12,370 bases of DNA, from contig BNZQ01000046.1 of the NCBI GenBank assembly GCA_026001225.1, positions 1 through 12,370 of the forward strand. Reading direction: 5' to 3'. Both the position numbers and the translations under genes were made by a program. Numbering within the stretch: the stretch's first letter is position 1; each line of letters opens with the position of its first letter. Shown piece by piece: positions 1 to 7,212 of this stretch. Below the pieces are notes generated by a model. It was not told the origin of the DNA and did no database searches. It worked only from the letters and a program-made list of their open reading frames with translations. The DNA comes from Clostridia bacterium. Lineage in GTDB: Bacteria > Bacillota > Clostridia > Christensenellales > DUVY01.

Positions 1-8
1 GTTTCCAT
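1..8 (-). CDS. Start of a further gene, probably the phosphate sensor kinase (partial)
   Basis: Nine bases after the stop of the response regulator the minus strand shows GGAACAG followed by ATG GAA and then the window edge. Only two full codons are visible, so the call rests on position. OmpR-family regulators in pst loci are very often followed directly by their histidine kinase (PhoR type), and the tight spacing fits translational coupling. The two codons themselves say nothing about function. Confidence 0.3.
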
Positions 9-16
9 CTGTTCCG

Positions 17-688
17 TCACGGACAATATTTGTATCCGATTCCGCGCACCGTCACAATCCTGTCCCCCGCCTTGCCCAATTTTCCCCGCAGTGTGCGAAT
101 ATGCATGTCCAGCGTGCGCGTTTCGCCTAAATATTCATAGCCCCAAATTTCGTCCAGCAATTTGCCGCGCTCGCATACGGCGTCGGGAGATTTTACGAGG
201 GCGTACAATAAATCGAATTCTTTCAGCGTCAGCGATACCGGTTTTCCGTGCAGATATGCTTCGCGCGATGCCGAATCCAGCCGGATACCGCCCGCTTCGA
301 GCGCTTTCGGGCGTTCGGTTTTACGGATATTGGCCTTGATCCGCGCCGACAGCTCCATCACGCTGAACGGCTTGGCGATATAGTCGTCCGCGCCGGACTC
401 CAGCCCCCGGACAATGTTCATCTCGGTGGCCTTTGCGGTCAGCAATATCACGGGAACGCCCTTAAAACGCGGATCCTTCTTTAAAAGGATCATCGCATCG
501 TCGCCGCTCATGCCGGGCAGCATGATATCCATCAAGAACAGATCGGGCCGTTCGCGGGATTTGTCGAGAAAGGAAAACAGCTCCTCCGCGCTCGAGAACA
601 AAATTGCCTCGTATCCGAAATTGGTGAGCGAAAATTTCAGAAGCTCCTGAATATCTTTGTTGTCCTCGATTGAATATATCTTTAACAT
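17..688 (-). CDS. phoP: OmpR/PhoB-family response regulator of the phosphate operon
   Basis: This is a 223-residue two-component response regulator. The N-terminal receiver domain (about 1-118) has the acidic pair E8-D9, the phospho-acceptor D54 in LMDIMLPG, T84 in ILLTAK and K106 in AKPF. The C-terminal winged-helix DNA-binding domain (about 125-223) has the usual LTLKEFDLL, EIWGYEY, RTLDMHIRTLRGKLG and VRGIGYKY segments. The length is normal for the family. It lies downstream of phoU in the same direction as the pst genes, so it is probably the PhoP/PhoB regulator that binds the Pho boxes in front of pstS; specificity is inferred from context only. The ATG is preceded by GAGGA only 3 bases upstream, a slightly short spacing. 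About 200 bp of repeat-like DNA separates it from phoU, so it may have its own promoter or be less tightly coupled to pst expression. Confidence 0.93.
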   Translation of the reverse strand: MLKIYSIEDNKDIQELLKFSLTNFGYEAILFSSAEELFSFLDKSRERPDLFLMDIMLPGMSGDDAMILLKKDPRFKGVPVILLTAKATEMNIVRGLESGADDYIAKPFSVMELSARIKANIRKTERPKALEAGGIRLDSASREAYLHGKPVSLTLKEFDLLYALVKSPDAVCERGKLLDEIWGYEYLGETRTLDMHIRTLRGKLGKAGDRIVTVRGIGYKYCP

Positions 689-710
689 AAATCCTCAATC
701 TCTCTTTTTA

Positions 711-890
711 GCGGTCAGTGGTCAGTTAGCGGACTTTTGCAATTCACAATGCACAATTGCTGTTTCCCTCGTCAGACAGCCACCCCGTCCGCTCGTGCCT
801 ATGACACTTCGCGTCCACCCCTCCGGCGGAGGGGAATTTTTCCGCGGCCCCTTCCTCTAACTGACCACTGCCCGCTAACCGCTGTCCGCT
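711..890. repeat. MITE-like inverted-repeat element between phoU and the regulator gene
   Basis: A perfect 14-bp inverted repeat (CAGTGGTCAGTTAG at 716-729, its complement at 857-870) encloses 127 bp. A second pair, AGCGGAC at 728-734 and GTCCGCT at 884-890, extends the ends. Inside are a small palindromic segment (GCAATT at 739-744, AATTGC closing it near 760) and a 7-bp GC hairpin near 818-834 (CCCCTCC GGC GGAGGGG) followed by AATTTTT on the plus strand. No ORF fits inside. The layout suggests a non-autonomous mobile or repeat element. No clear target-site duplication was found. Confidence 0.6.
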
Positions 891-891
891 G

Positions 892-1548
892 TTACAGCAC
901 CTGCAAATTCCGATGCGTGCCGGTCAGGTTGAAGATCACCCATTCCGCAATGTTGACCGCGTGGTCGCCGATCCGCTCGATATATTTGGCGATCATCATC
1001 AAATAGATGACCTGTTCGGCGTATTCGGGCGAGGCCTTTATGATCATAATCATTTCGTTCTTGATCACCTCGAATAAATCGTCCACCCCGTCATCCTTTT
1101 TGATGATCTCGTTGGCCAGGGCGAGGTCGCCGTTGGCGTAAGCGCGCACGCTGCCCGACACCATTTCGATCGCTTTTTCGGCCATGGCCGGGATGTGCAC
1201 CAAATCCTTGCAATAGGGCTCGTGCATAATTTTCAAGGCGACAGTGCAGATATCCGCGGCCTGGTCTCCGATCCGTTCGATATCGGTGATCATTTTCAGC
1301 GCGGTGGAAACGTGCCGCAAATCCTCGGCCACCGGCTGTTCCCGATAGATAAGCTTCAGAGCCTGCCGCTCGATCTGCTTTTCATAGTCGTTAATCTTTT
1401 CATCGCTCTTTATGACTGATTCGGCCAAAGCCCTGTCCTTGCCGACCAACGCTTTCAGCGCCTTTTTGATCGCGTCCTCGGCGCCGTCCGCCATGCGGAC
1501 GAGGTTGTCGCCCAAGGTTTTCAGCATTGTATCGTATTGTTTTCTCAT
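892..1548 (-). CDS. phoU: Phosphate signalling complex accessory protein PhoU
   Basis: PhoU is a cytoplasmic helical protein that links the PstSCAB transporter to the phosphate two-component system and acts as a negative regulator when phosphate is sufficient. The 218-residue product starts MRKQYDTMLK and shows the duplicated three-helix-bundle layout with the two metal-binding signatures of the family, ERIGDQAADI in the first half and YIERIGDHAVNIAEW in the second. The longer reading frame upstream is open to 1662, but the ATG at 1546-1548 is chosen because it has AAGGA 8 bases before it and because family members begin at this point. The gene follows pstB after 73 bp and is clearly part of the pst operon. 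Confidence 0.95.
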   Translation of the reverse strand: MRKQYDTMLKTLGDNLVRMADGAEDAIKKALKALVGKDRALAESVIKSDEKINDYEKQIERQALKLIYREQPVAEDLRHVSTALKMITDIERIGDQAADICTVALKIMHEPYCKDLVHIPAMAEKAIEMVSGSVRAYANGDLALANEIIKKDDGVDDLFEVIKNEMIMIIKASPEYAEQVIYLMMIAKYIERIGDHAVNIAEWVIFNLTGTHRNLQVL

Positions 1549-1621
1549 ATAGATATCCTTTTTAAGAGAGTATTGACTGATGATTGTCATTTCGGTCAGA
1601 GGCTGGCCCTTTATGCCGGCG

Positions 1622-2515
1622 CTATCCGAATCTGCCCGAAATGTAATTCCTCGTCTGTTCATGCTTCGGGTGCGAAAAAATTGTGTCCGAATCGTCGTAC
1701 TCGACCAAATCGCCCAGCAAAAAGAATCCCGTCTTGTCCGAAATGCGCGCCGCCTGCTGCATGTTGTGCGTGACTATGATAATGGTGATTTCCCGTTTTA
1801 ATTCTTCGCACAATTCCTCTATTTTGCCCGTCGAAATCGGATCGAGCGCGCTGGTCGGCTCGTCCATCAAAAGGATTTTCGGCTCGACGGCCAAAGCGCG
1901 CGCGATACACAAGCGCTGCTGCTGCCCGCCCGAAAGCCCCAAAGCCGATTTATGCAAGCGGTCCTTGGTTTCATCCCACATGGCCGACATTTTCAAACTC
2001 CGCTCGACGATATCGTTCAATTCCTGTTTTTTGCGCACGCCGTGAATGCGCGGCCCGAAAGCGATGTTGTCGTAAATGCTCATCGGGAACGGGTTGGGCT
2101 TTTGAAAGACCATGCCGACCGCGCGCCGCAAATCCGAAACGTCCACATCGGTGTAGATATTCTTGCCGTTGATGACAAATTCGCCCGTGATTTTACAGCC
2201 CTCGATCAAGTCGTTCATGCGGTTGACCGCCTTTAAAAGCGTGGATTTGCCGCAGCCCGACGGCCCGATCAAGGCCGTGATCTCGTTGGGCGCGACCCGC
2301 ATAGTGACGCCTTTGATCGCGTGGAACTCGCCGTAATAGACATTCGCCTCTTGGATCTCCAAACCCACGGCCGCATCGCGCGGTTCGCCGAACACGCCCG
2401 TATCCCGGACGCCGTCCGCGCCGGAAGCGGCTTTCGCGCTTGTTCCCGCGCGCGCGCGGCCGTTTTTTTCCGGCGGCGCTTTCGCGTTTTGGATTTTGTT
2501 TCTATTCAATAACAT
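1622..2515 (-). CDS. pstB: Phosphate ABC transporter ATP-binding protein PstB
   Basis: This is the cytoplasmic ATPase subunit that powers phosphate import through PstC/PstA. Of 297 residues, the ABC core starts near residue 51 ([12 protein letters not shown]). Walker [10 protein letters not shown] is at 84-92, the Q-loop glutamine is Q138 in VFQKPNPFP, the signature LSGGQQQR starts at 194, Walker B ILLMDEP is at 214-220 and the switch histidine is H250. VNRMNDL and [14 protein letters not shown] are typical of PstB rather than other ABC ATPases. The first 50 residues are an Ala/Gly/Lys/Arg-rich extension absent from the usual protein of about 250 residues. The start is supported by GGAG 6 bases before the ATG, so the extension is probably translated. 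It lies between pstA and phoU. Confidence 0.96.
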   Translation of the reverse strand: MLLNRNKIQNAKAPPEKNGRARAGTSAKAASGADGVRDTGVFGEPRDAAVGLEIQEANVYYGEFHAIKGVTMRVAPNEITALIGPSGCGKSTLLKAVNRMNDLIEGCKITGEFVINGKNIYTDVDVSDLRRAVGMVFQKPNPFPMSIYDNIAFGPRIHGVRKKQELNDIVERSLKMSAMWDETKDRLHKSALGLSGGQQQRLCIARALAVEPKILLMDEPTSALDPISTGKIEELCEELKREITIIIVTHNMQQAARISDKTGFFLLGDLVEYDDSDTIFSHPKHEQTRNYISGRFG

Positions 2516-2584
2516 ATGTTTCTCCGTACAGTATGCCCGTGTAATTGATTCTGCTGCAATTCGCGCTATAAGCCCCGTTTCTGA

Positions 2585-3439
2585 TTACGCTTTGTTCTTT
2601 CTTTGCAAGCGGCTTCCGATCAGCGTCGCTCCGATATTCAGTAAGATGACCAAAATCAGGAGCACCGCGCTCGCCGCCTTGGCCTCGTTTTTAAATTCCG
2701 TCGTGAGAAAGTACACCATGCCCGCCAAATTCGTGGTCGGCGCCGTCAGACTGCCGACGACGTATTTCGCGCTGTACCCGATCGTCAAAAGGATCGCGGC
2801 GGACTCGCCGATCAAGCGGCCCACCGATAAAATGACGCTCGTGATAATGCCGGGCAGCGCGCCGGGCAGCACGATTTTAAACACGGTCTTTTGCTTGCCC
2901 GCCCCCAGCGCAAAGCTGCCCTCGCGGTACATGCCGGGCACGGTTTTGATCGATTCCTCGGTGGCGCGGATGATCGTGGGCAGGACGACGATCGCCATGG
3001 TCAGCGTGCCGGTCAAAATCGACGAGCCCAATTTCAGGTAATACCCGAAAAACAGCGCGCCGAACAAGCCGTACACGATGCTCGGTATGCCCGTCAGCGT
3101 ATCGACCGCGAGGCGGATCGCCTTGACGAATTTACTGCCCGGCTTGGTGTATTCGGTCAAAAAGACAGCCGCCGCGACGCCGAGCGGAATCGCGACAACC
3201 AATGTCAGCAGGATCAGGATGAGCGTGGAAACGATAGCCGGAAAGATTGAAACCTCGTCCTTTGCCATCGTGGTGCTCGTCACGTATTTTCCGAACAGAA
3301 AATTCCACGTGACGTGCGGCAAACCGCTGATCAAAATATACAGGGTGATTCCGACGAGGGCGAGCGCGGCAATCCCCGCCGCGGCGAACGAGGCGTATTT
3401 CAAACACAGGGAGACCGAAAATTTCCTTTTCCTTTTCAT
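2585..3439 (-). CDS. pstA: Phosphate ABC transporter permease PstA
   Basis: This is an inner-membrane permease subunit of the high-affinity phosphate importer and pairs with PstC. The 284-residue protein has an N-terminal basic segment, a first membrane helix at about 13-38, a periplasmic-side loop, and a block of five further hydrophobic helices. TGIPSIVYGLFG and the EAA-type loop EGSFALGAGKQKTVFKIVLPGALPGI, which contacts PstB, identify the family. GGGGAGG precedes the ATG by 7 bases. The ATG overlaps the pstC stop as ATGA (3436-3439), so the two permeases are translationally coupled. The length is normal. Confidence 0.96.
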   Translation of the reverse strand: MKRKRKFSVSLCLKYASFAAAGIAALALVGITLYILISGLPHVTWNFLFGKYVTSTTMAKDEVSIFPAIVSTLILILLTLVVAIPLGVAAAVFLTEYTKPGSKFVKAIRLAVDTLTGIPSIVYGLFGALFFGYYLKLGSSILTGTLTMAIVVLPTIIRATEESIKTVPGMYREGSFALGAGKQKTVFKIVLPGALPGIITSVILSVGRLIGESAAILLTIGYSAKYVVGSLTAPTTNLAGMVYFLTTEFKNEAKAASAVLLILVILLNIGATLIGSRLQRKNKA

Positions 3440-4386
3440 CGCGCCGCCTCCCCGCCGTCCGATTGGCCCGGCTTTCTCCGCTTCGGCGTTTTCCTCTTCT
3501 CCCGATCTCTGTTAAAGAACGTCAGCGACAGATTGATGATTAAGACAAAGATCAGCAGCACCACGCCGGTGGCGATCAGCATTTGGGTGTGCATCGCGCC
3601 TTTCGCCTCGCCGAACTCCAAAACGATATTGGTCGTCAGAGTGCGGATCGGCTGCAGCAATTTGGTCGGCAGGTTCGCGCCGTTGTTGCCGATGACCATG
3701 ATGACCGCCATGGTCTCGCCCATCGCGCGGCCTATGCCCAAAATAATGGAGCTGACTATGCCGCTTTTCGCGGCGGGCACGACGATTTTAAAGACGGCCT
3801 CGTGGTGCGACGCGCCCAAAGCGACCGCGCCCTCGTAATAGCTTTTAGGCACCGCGTCCAGCGCGTTTTTGGACAAGCCCACGATGACGGGCAAAATCAT
3901 CATGCCGAGCACGATCGAAGCTGGCAAAATTCCGAATCCGAACAAGTCGTTGAACGTTTCCCGCAAAAACGGCACGATCACAACGAGGCCGAACATGCCG
4001 TAAACGATCGAGGGGATCGCGGCCAGCAGGTTGACCAGCTGCATAAAGACGCCCCGCAGAAATTTCGGGCAAAAACGGCTGATAAACACCGCCGTCAAAA
4101 CGCCCAGACTGCCGCCCAGCAAGACACCGCAAGCGGTGACGTACAGCGTGCCGACGATGAAGTTGAGCACGCCGTATTCGCCGCCGTCACCCGCGGACGG
4201 CGACCATGTGCGGCCGAATATAAACCGAAAGAAACCGGCCTTGGCGATGCCGGGCACGCCCTGCACCAGCAGAAAGACCACGATCGTCATGACGGCAAGC
4301 AACGAAAAGGCCGCCGCGCACAAGAACGCGATCTTCATCGTCTTTTCCTTCACGCTATTGAGTTTTTTTCGATGAATGTCGGTCAT
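3436..4386 (-). CDS. pstC: Phosphate ABC transporter permease PstC
   Basis: This is the second membrane permease of the PstSCAB importer. The 316-residue protein begins with a short cytoplasmic basic stretch, then a membrane helix (about 18-42), a loop containing FGRTWSPSAGDGGEYGVLNFIVGTLY, and further helices. AAIPSIVYGMFG and the EAA loop EGAVALGASHHEAVFKIVVPAAKSGI are characteristic. GETMAVIMVIGN and the following PIRTLTTNIVLE segment also match PstC. The C-terminus carries an unusually basic tail (RDREKRKTPKRRKPGQ). GAGGA about 10 bases before the ATG supports this start. A stable hairpin separates it from pstS upstream, and it overlaps pstA downstream by ATGA. Confidence 0.96.
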   Translation of the reverse strand: MTDIHRKKLNSVKEKTMKIAFLCAAAFSLLAVMTIVVFLLVQGVPGIAKAGFFRFIFGRTWSPSAGDGGEYGVLNFIVGTLYVTACGVLLGGSLGVLTAVFISRFCPKFLRGVFMQLVNLLAAIPSIVYGMFGLVVIVPFLRETFNDLFGFGILPASIVLGMMILPVIVGLSKNALDAVPKSYYEGAVALGASHHEAVFKIVVPAAKSGIVSSIILGIGRAMGETMAVIMVIGNNGANLPTKLLQPIRTLTTNIVLEFGEAKGAMHTQMLIATGVVLLIFVLIINLSLTFFNRDREKRKTPKRRKPGQSDGGEAAR

Positions 4387-4460
4387 TTACACTGTTCCTC
4401 TTTTATTGTACCATATACAGCGGCAAATGGCTATCAATTAGAAAGCGCAGACCCCGCCAC

Positions 4461-4503
4461 GGCAAAAGCCGGCGCCGTATTGCGTACGGTGCCGGCTCTT
4501 GCC
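4461..4503 (-). terminator. Intercistronic stem-loop between pstS and pstC (attenuator or mRNA-stabilising hairpin)
   Basis: On the minus strand GGCAAGAGCCGGCACCGTA pairs with TACGGCGCCGGCTTTTGCC around the loop CGCAA, giving about 19 pairs with two mismatches. The 3' arm contains TTTT but there is no long U tract after the stem. It sits directly after the pstS stop and before pstC. Hairpins here commonly let the binding-protein gene be expressed above the permease and ATPase genes, by partial termination or by protecting the pstS mRNA 3' end. Which of these applies is not visible. Confidence 0.65.
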
Positions 4504-4525
4504 GCCGTTTCACGGCGCACCGCGG

Positions 4526-5455
4526 TCACGCGATGAAGTCGTTCCACTTATAGGGAGCGGTATAGTTCCCCTCGGCGTCGCGCCGGCCCTTGAAAATGTC
4601 GCCGGCCTGCGCCTTGCTCAATTTCTCCACGGGGTTTTTCGGGTTGACGATGAAAGCGATGCCGTCGATCGCGATATCAAAGTACAGGCCGTCCGCGATA
4701 TTGTGCGAGGAGGAAATCGCCGCCGAAGCCATGCCGAAATCCCAGCCGTTCGTATCCGAACCGTCGCCGACCTTGCGGCCCGCGCCGCTGCCGCCGCCCG
4801 CGACCGTGACGGTCACGCCGGTCAAGTCTTTAAACTTCTGCGCCAGCTTATCCATGACGGGGCCGACCGAGGTGGAGCCGCCGATTTTCAGCGTGCCGGA
4901 CAGCGTTTTTGTACCGTAGGCTGCGGGAGCCGCGGGGCCTTGGAACACATAGCCGCCGTTGATGACCGCCGCCGCCTCGCTGCTTTGCAGGAAAGTGTAG
5001 AACTCCTTCGCGTTGCCGGACAGTTCGGTCAGCGGAACGTCCTTTTTCGAGACGATCACAAAGGGACGCGTGATCGCGTAGGTCTTATTCTTCACGGTTT
5101 CCTGTGTGGGCTTGACGCCCTCGTATTCCAAAACCTTAACCGAACTGTCGCAATAGCCGAAGCTGTCATAAGAAATCGCGTAGGGATTCTCGGCCACGGT
5201 TTGCAGAACGGCCTGCGTATTCTGTATGATGGATGCGCCCTGGTTGTCCGTGATCAGCTTATGGTTGGCGTCATTGCTCGCGCCGTACAGAGCCTCGACG
5301 ACGCCGTCGCGCGTCCCCGAACCGATTTCGCGCGTGACGACCGCGATATCGTGTTCGACATCGAACTTCGCGTCGCTTTTGCAAGCCGCGAATGTGACCG
5401 CTACGAGCGCTATGGACAGCGCGACGAGCAGGATCTTGCCTAACTGTTTCTTCAT
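4526..5455 (-). CDS. pstS: Phosphate-binding lipoprotein PstS, domain halves in permuted order
   Basis: This is the extracytoplasmic phosphate receptor of the Pst importer. The 309-residue product starts MKKQLGK and has a hydrophobic signal ending in the lipobox FAAC25. The ATG at 5453-5455 has AAGGAG 11 bases upstream. An open frame runs 19 codons further to 5512 but would overrun the promoter. The order of conserved blocks is unusual. TREIGSGTRDG (about 41-51), the ENPYAISYDSFGY block (about 89-101) and ITRPF (128-132), normally the second half of PstS, come first. GTLKIGGSTSVGPV (187-200), GGGSGAG (220-226), DGIAFIVNPKNPV (about 264-276) and GDIFKG (285-290), normally the N-terminal half, come last. 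The phosphate-binding motifs from both halves are present once each, so a complete binding fold is plausible. It is first in the pst operon. Confidence 0.92.
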   Translation of the reverse strand: MKKQLGKILLVALSIALVAVTFAACKSDAKFDVEHDIAVVTREIGSGTRDGVVEALYGASNDANHKLITDNQGASIIQNTQAVLQTVAENPYAISYDSFGYCDSSVKVLEYEGVKPTQETVKNKTYAITRPFVIVSKKDVPLTELSGNAKEFYTFLQSSEAAAVINGGYVFQGPAAPAAYGTKTLSGTLKIGGSTSVGPVMDKLAQKFKDLTGVTVTVAGGGSGAGRKVGDGSDTNGWDFGMASAAISSSHNIADGLYFDIAIDGIAFIVNPKNPVEKLSKAQAGDIFKGRRDAEGNYTAPYKWNDFIA

Positions 5456-5496
5456 GATGTGTTGTACTCCTTTATACAATTTAATTTGTTGCATAT

Positions 5497-5525
5497 AGGA
5501 TAACACGTACACGCCGATTTGCCAA
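5497..5525 (-). promoter_or_regulatory. Sigma-70-type promoter of the pst operon
   Basis: The minus strand reads TTGGCA (5520-5525), a 17-base spacer, then TATCCT (5497-5502). The predicted start lies near 5490, leaving a leader of about 35 bases with AAGGAG before the pstS ATG. Pho boxes lie just upstream of the -35 element, as expected for an activated promoter with an imperfect -10. Confidence 0.7.
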
Positions 5526-5534
5526 CATAGGGAA

Positions 5535-5563
5535 TGTCAGGAGAATGTAAAGTTTGTGTAAAG
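5535..5563 (-). promoter_or_regulatory. Pho box: three direct repeats with exact 11-bp period
   Basis: On the minus strand CTTTACA (5557-5563), CTTTACA (5546-5552) and CCTGACA (5535-5541) recur every 11 bp. This is the arrangement of PhoB/PhoP binding sites, in which each receiver-activated winged-helix monomer contacts one half site. They end 9 bp upstream of the -35 hexamer of the pst promoter. The regulator encoded at 17-688 is the obvious candidate to bind here. Confidence 0.75.
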
Positions 5564-5564
5564 C

Positions 5565-5607
5565 AAAAGGACGCCGCGCGGCTTAAACCCGTCTGCGGCA
5601 TCCTTTT
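5565..5607 (-). terminator. Rho-independent terminator after the second lipoprotein gene
   Basis: The minus strand has a 13-bp stem with one G-T pair, AAAAGGATGCCGC against GCGGCGTCCTTTT, a 17-base loop that can itself form three CGG/CCG pairs, and a T-rich tail (TTTTGCTTT). It lies 36 bp after the lipoprotein stop and ends 2 bp before the first Pho half site, so it insulates the pst promoter from upstream transcription. Confidence 0.75.
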
Positions 5608-5643
5608 CTAACCCAAACTCCCGATTGGCAAAGTAAACGAGAT

Positions 5644-7212
5644 TCAGCAGATCTCTATGTCGCTGCCTCCGCCGCCGGAACCGTCCGTGCCCGATTCGCC
5701 ACCCGCCACCGCCGCACCGGAACCGCCTGCGCCCGAACCGCCGCCCGCGCCGCTTCCGCTGCCGGCCGGCCGGATACCGCTTTTTACCTTGACGGCCTCC
5801 GCGTCGCCGAAGCAAACCGCTCCGCCGCAATAATAGGGCGCGCAGCCTAACCGCTCGAATTCCCCAAACGCCGCCGCCGCGTCGCCGCCGTCATAAAAGA
5901 CGCTGACGCGGTAATAGCCCGTCTTCCCGTCGCTGAACTCGAACGCCGTGTCCAAGCCCTGCCGCAGAACGGTCAGCGAATAGGACGAGCTTAAAAAATT
6001 ATAGCTGAAATCCGCCAAATCGAAAAACGCTTTTAACGAATTTTTCAGATAGGTATCGGCGGCCGCGTCGCCGTAGCGGTCGGTTTCCACGCTCGCGATC
6101 ACCTTATCGCCCGCGTCCTTGTTGTACAAAAACAGCGTAAAATTCGCGATGCTCGAATAATTCTTGCCGCCGATCGCGTATTCCTTGTCAACGTACAGCG
6201 GCCCCGCGCCCGACGCCTCGCGCCAAACGCTCCCCGCCGAATTGACCGTCGATTTGTAATCCGCAAAGAAATTGTCGAACAAGTACGCGTAAACCGCCCC
6301 GTAATCGTCCACCGTAAAGACGGACGCGTCGCCGTTTATCCCGCTTAAAACGGGATTAAACCGGCGGATCCGGTCGATAAAGGCCGCGCCCGTTTCCCGC
6401 AGAATCGGCAGATTTTTGGAGTACGCGCCCTGCGCGGGCGAGCCGAACAGGACGATATGCTCCCCCGCCGAGCCGAGCAGCGCGGCCAATTCGGGAACGG
6501 TCAGCGAGGAATCCGGGTCGCTCCTCCCGGCCGCCGTCCGCGCGTTTACGCCCTCTAAAAAGCCGTTGATTTTGGCAATGTATTTTTCCCCGACGGTTCC
6601 GACATTGGAAAGGCGCGCGTCGAACCCGGCGTCCGTGATTTTATTCGAAACGACGCCGCCCGTTCCCGCGGTCTTTGCGACGGCGAGCAGACGCGCCCCG
6701 TCGCCCTCCCACGCGATATCGTCGGGCAAAACGTCGTCGATCAGCTCCGATAAGGTTTTTATTTTCGTCCCGCTGAAAAACCGATCAACGCGGTACTGCT
6801 CTGAAAGCGCGCCCGTAAGCCCGCCGTCCAAATAGAGATCGAAGTAATAAACCGTTTCGATTCCGCGCTCCCACGCGATTTCGTCGATCAGCGGCACGGC
6901 TCCCTTCGTCAAGGCCGAATTCCGCGCGCCGAGCAGGATCAGATAATCCCCCGTTTCGGCATCGGCTGCGGTCAGCAAGCCGTACAGCCCCTCAAACGAG
7001 AGCGTTTGAAAAACGTGTTCCTTGTCCAAGCCGAATTCCGCCGTGAAATAATCGAATTCCGCCGCCTCTATTTTCTCATAGCCGTCGGGGAGGCCGTTCT
7101 CCCGATAATCGATATTTTCGGGGATGATCGGATCGAGCAGACTGCAGCCGAACGCCGAAAAGAGCAGCGCGGCGGCGACCGCCGCGAGTAACAACAATTT
7201 GAATTTACGCAT
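5644..7212 (-). CDS. Putative lipoprotein with degenerate thioredoxin-like modules and Gly-rich C-terminus
   Basis: This 522-residue protein matches no named family known to me. A signal segment (1-22) leads to C23 in SAFGC, a weak lipobox. It is a paralogue of the larger lipoprotein at 8784-11114. DYLILLGARNSALTKGAV followed by ETVYYFDLYLDG (about 89-130) aligns with EYIVLLGGTHDAQTQGVI and NEIYLFDPYLDN there. HIVLFGSPAQGAY (252-264), VYAYLFDNFFADYKSTVNSAG (307-327) and KAFFDLADFSYNFL (394-407) align with the second half. The strand-helix-strand pattern resembles thioredoxin folds, but no active-site cysteine is kept. C457, C462 and C467 cluster near the end, followed by a Gly/Ser-rich tail (about 482-518) and a terminal C522. 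GGAGG lies 8 bases before the ATG, and the start overlaps the symporter stop by 8 bp, so the two are translationally coupled. Confidence 0.8.
   Translation of the reverse strand: MRKFKLLLLAAVAAALLFSAFGCSLLDPIIPENIDYRENGLPDGYEKIEAAEFDYFTAEFGLDKEHVFQTLSFEGLYGLLTAADAETGDYLILLGARNSALTKGAVPLIDEIAWERGIETVYYFDLYLDGGLTGALSEQYRVDRFFSGTKIKTLSELIDDVLPDDIAWEGDGARLLAVAKTAGTGGVVSNKITDAGFDARLSNVGTVGEKYIAKINGFLEGVNARTAAGRSDPDSSLTVPELAALLGSAGEHIVLFGSPAQGAYSKNLPILRETGAAFIDRIRRFNPVLSGINGDASVFTVDDYGAVYAYLFDNFFADYKSTVNSAGSVWREASGAGPLYVDKEYAIGGKNYSSIANFTLFLYNKDAGDKVIASVETDRYGDAAADTYLKNSLKAFFDLADFSYNFLSSSYSLTVLRQGLDTAFEFSDGKTGYYRVSVFYDGGDAAAAFGEFERLGCAPYYCGGAVCFGDAEAVKVKSGIRPAGSGSGAGGGSGAGGSGAAVAGGESGTDGSGGGGSDIEIC

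Noticed and set aside
3583..4536. Plus-strand open frame of 317 codons opposite pstC
   Set aside because: His/Arg/Asp/Gln-rich composition typical of an antisense shadow, no recognisable domain, and it covers the certain pstC gene.
4499..5443. Plus-strand open frame of 314 codons opposite pstS
   Set aside because: Antisense to an unambiguous PstS, Arg/Ala/Val-rich and without motifs or a credible ribosome binding site.
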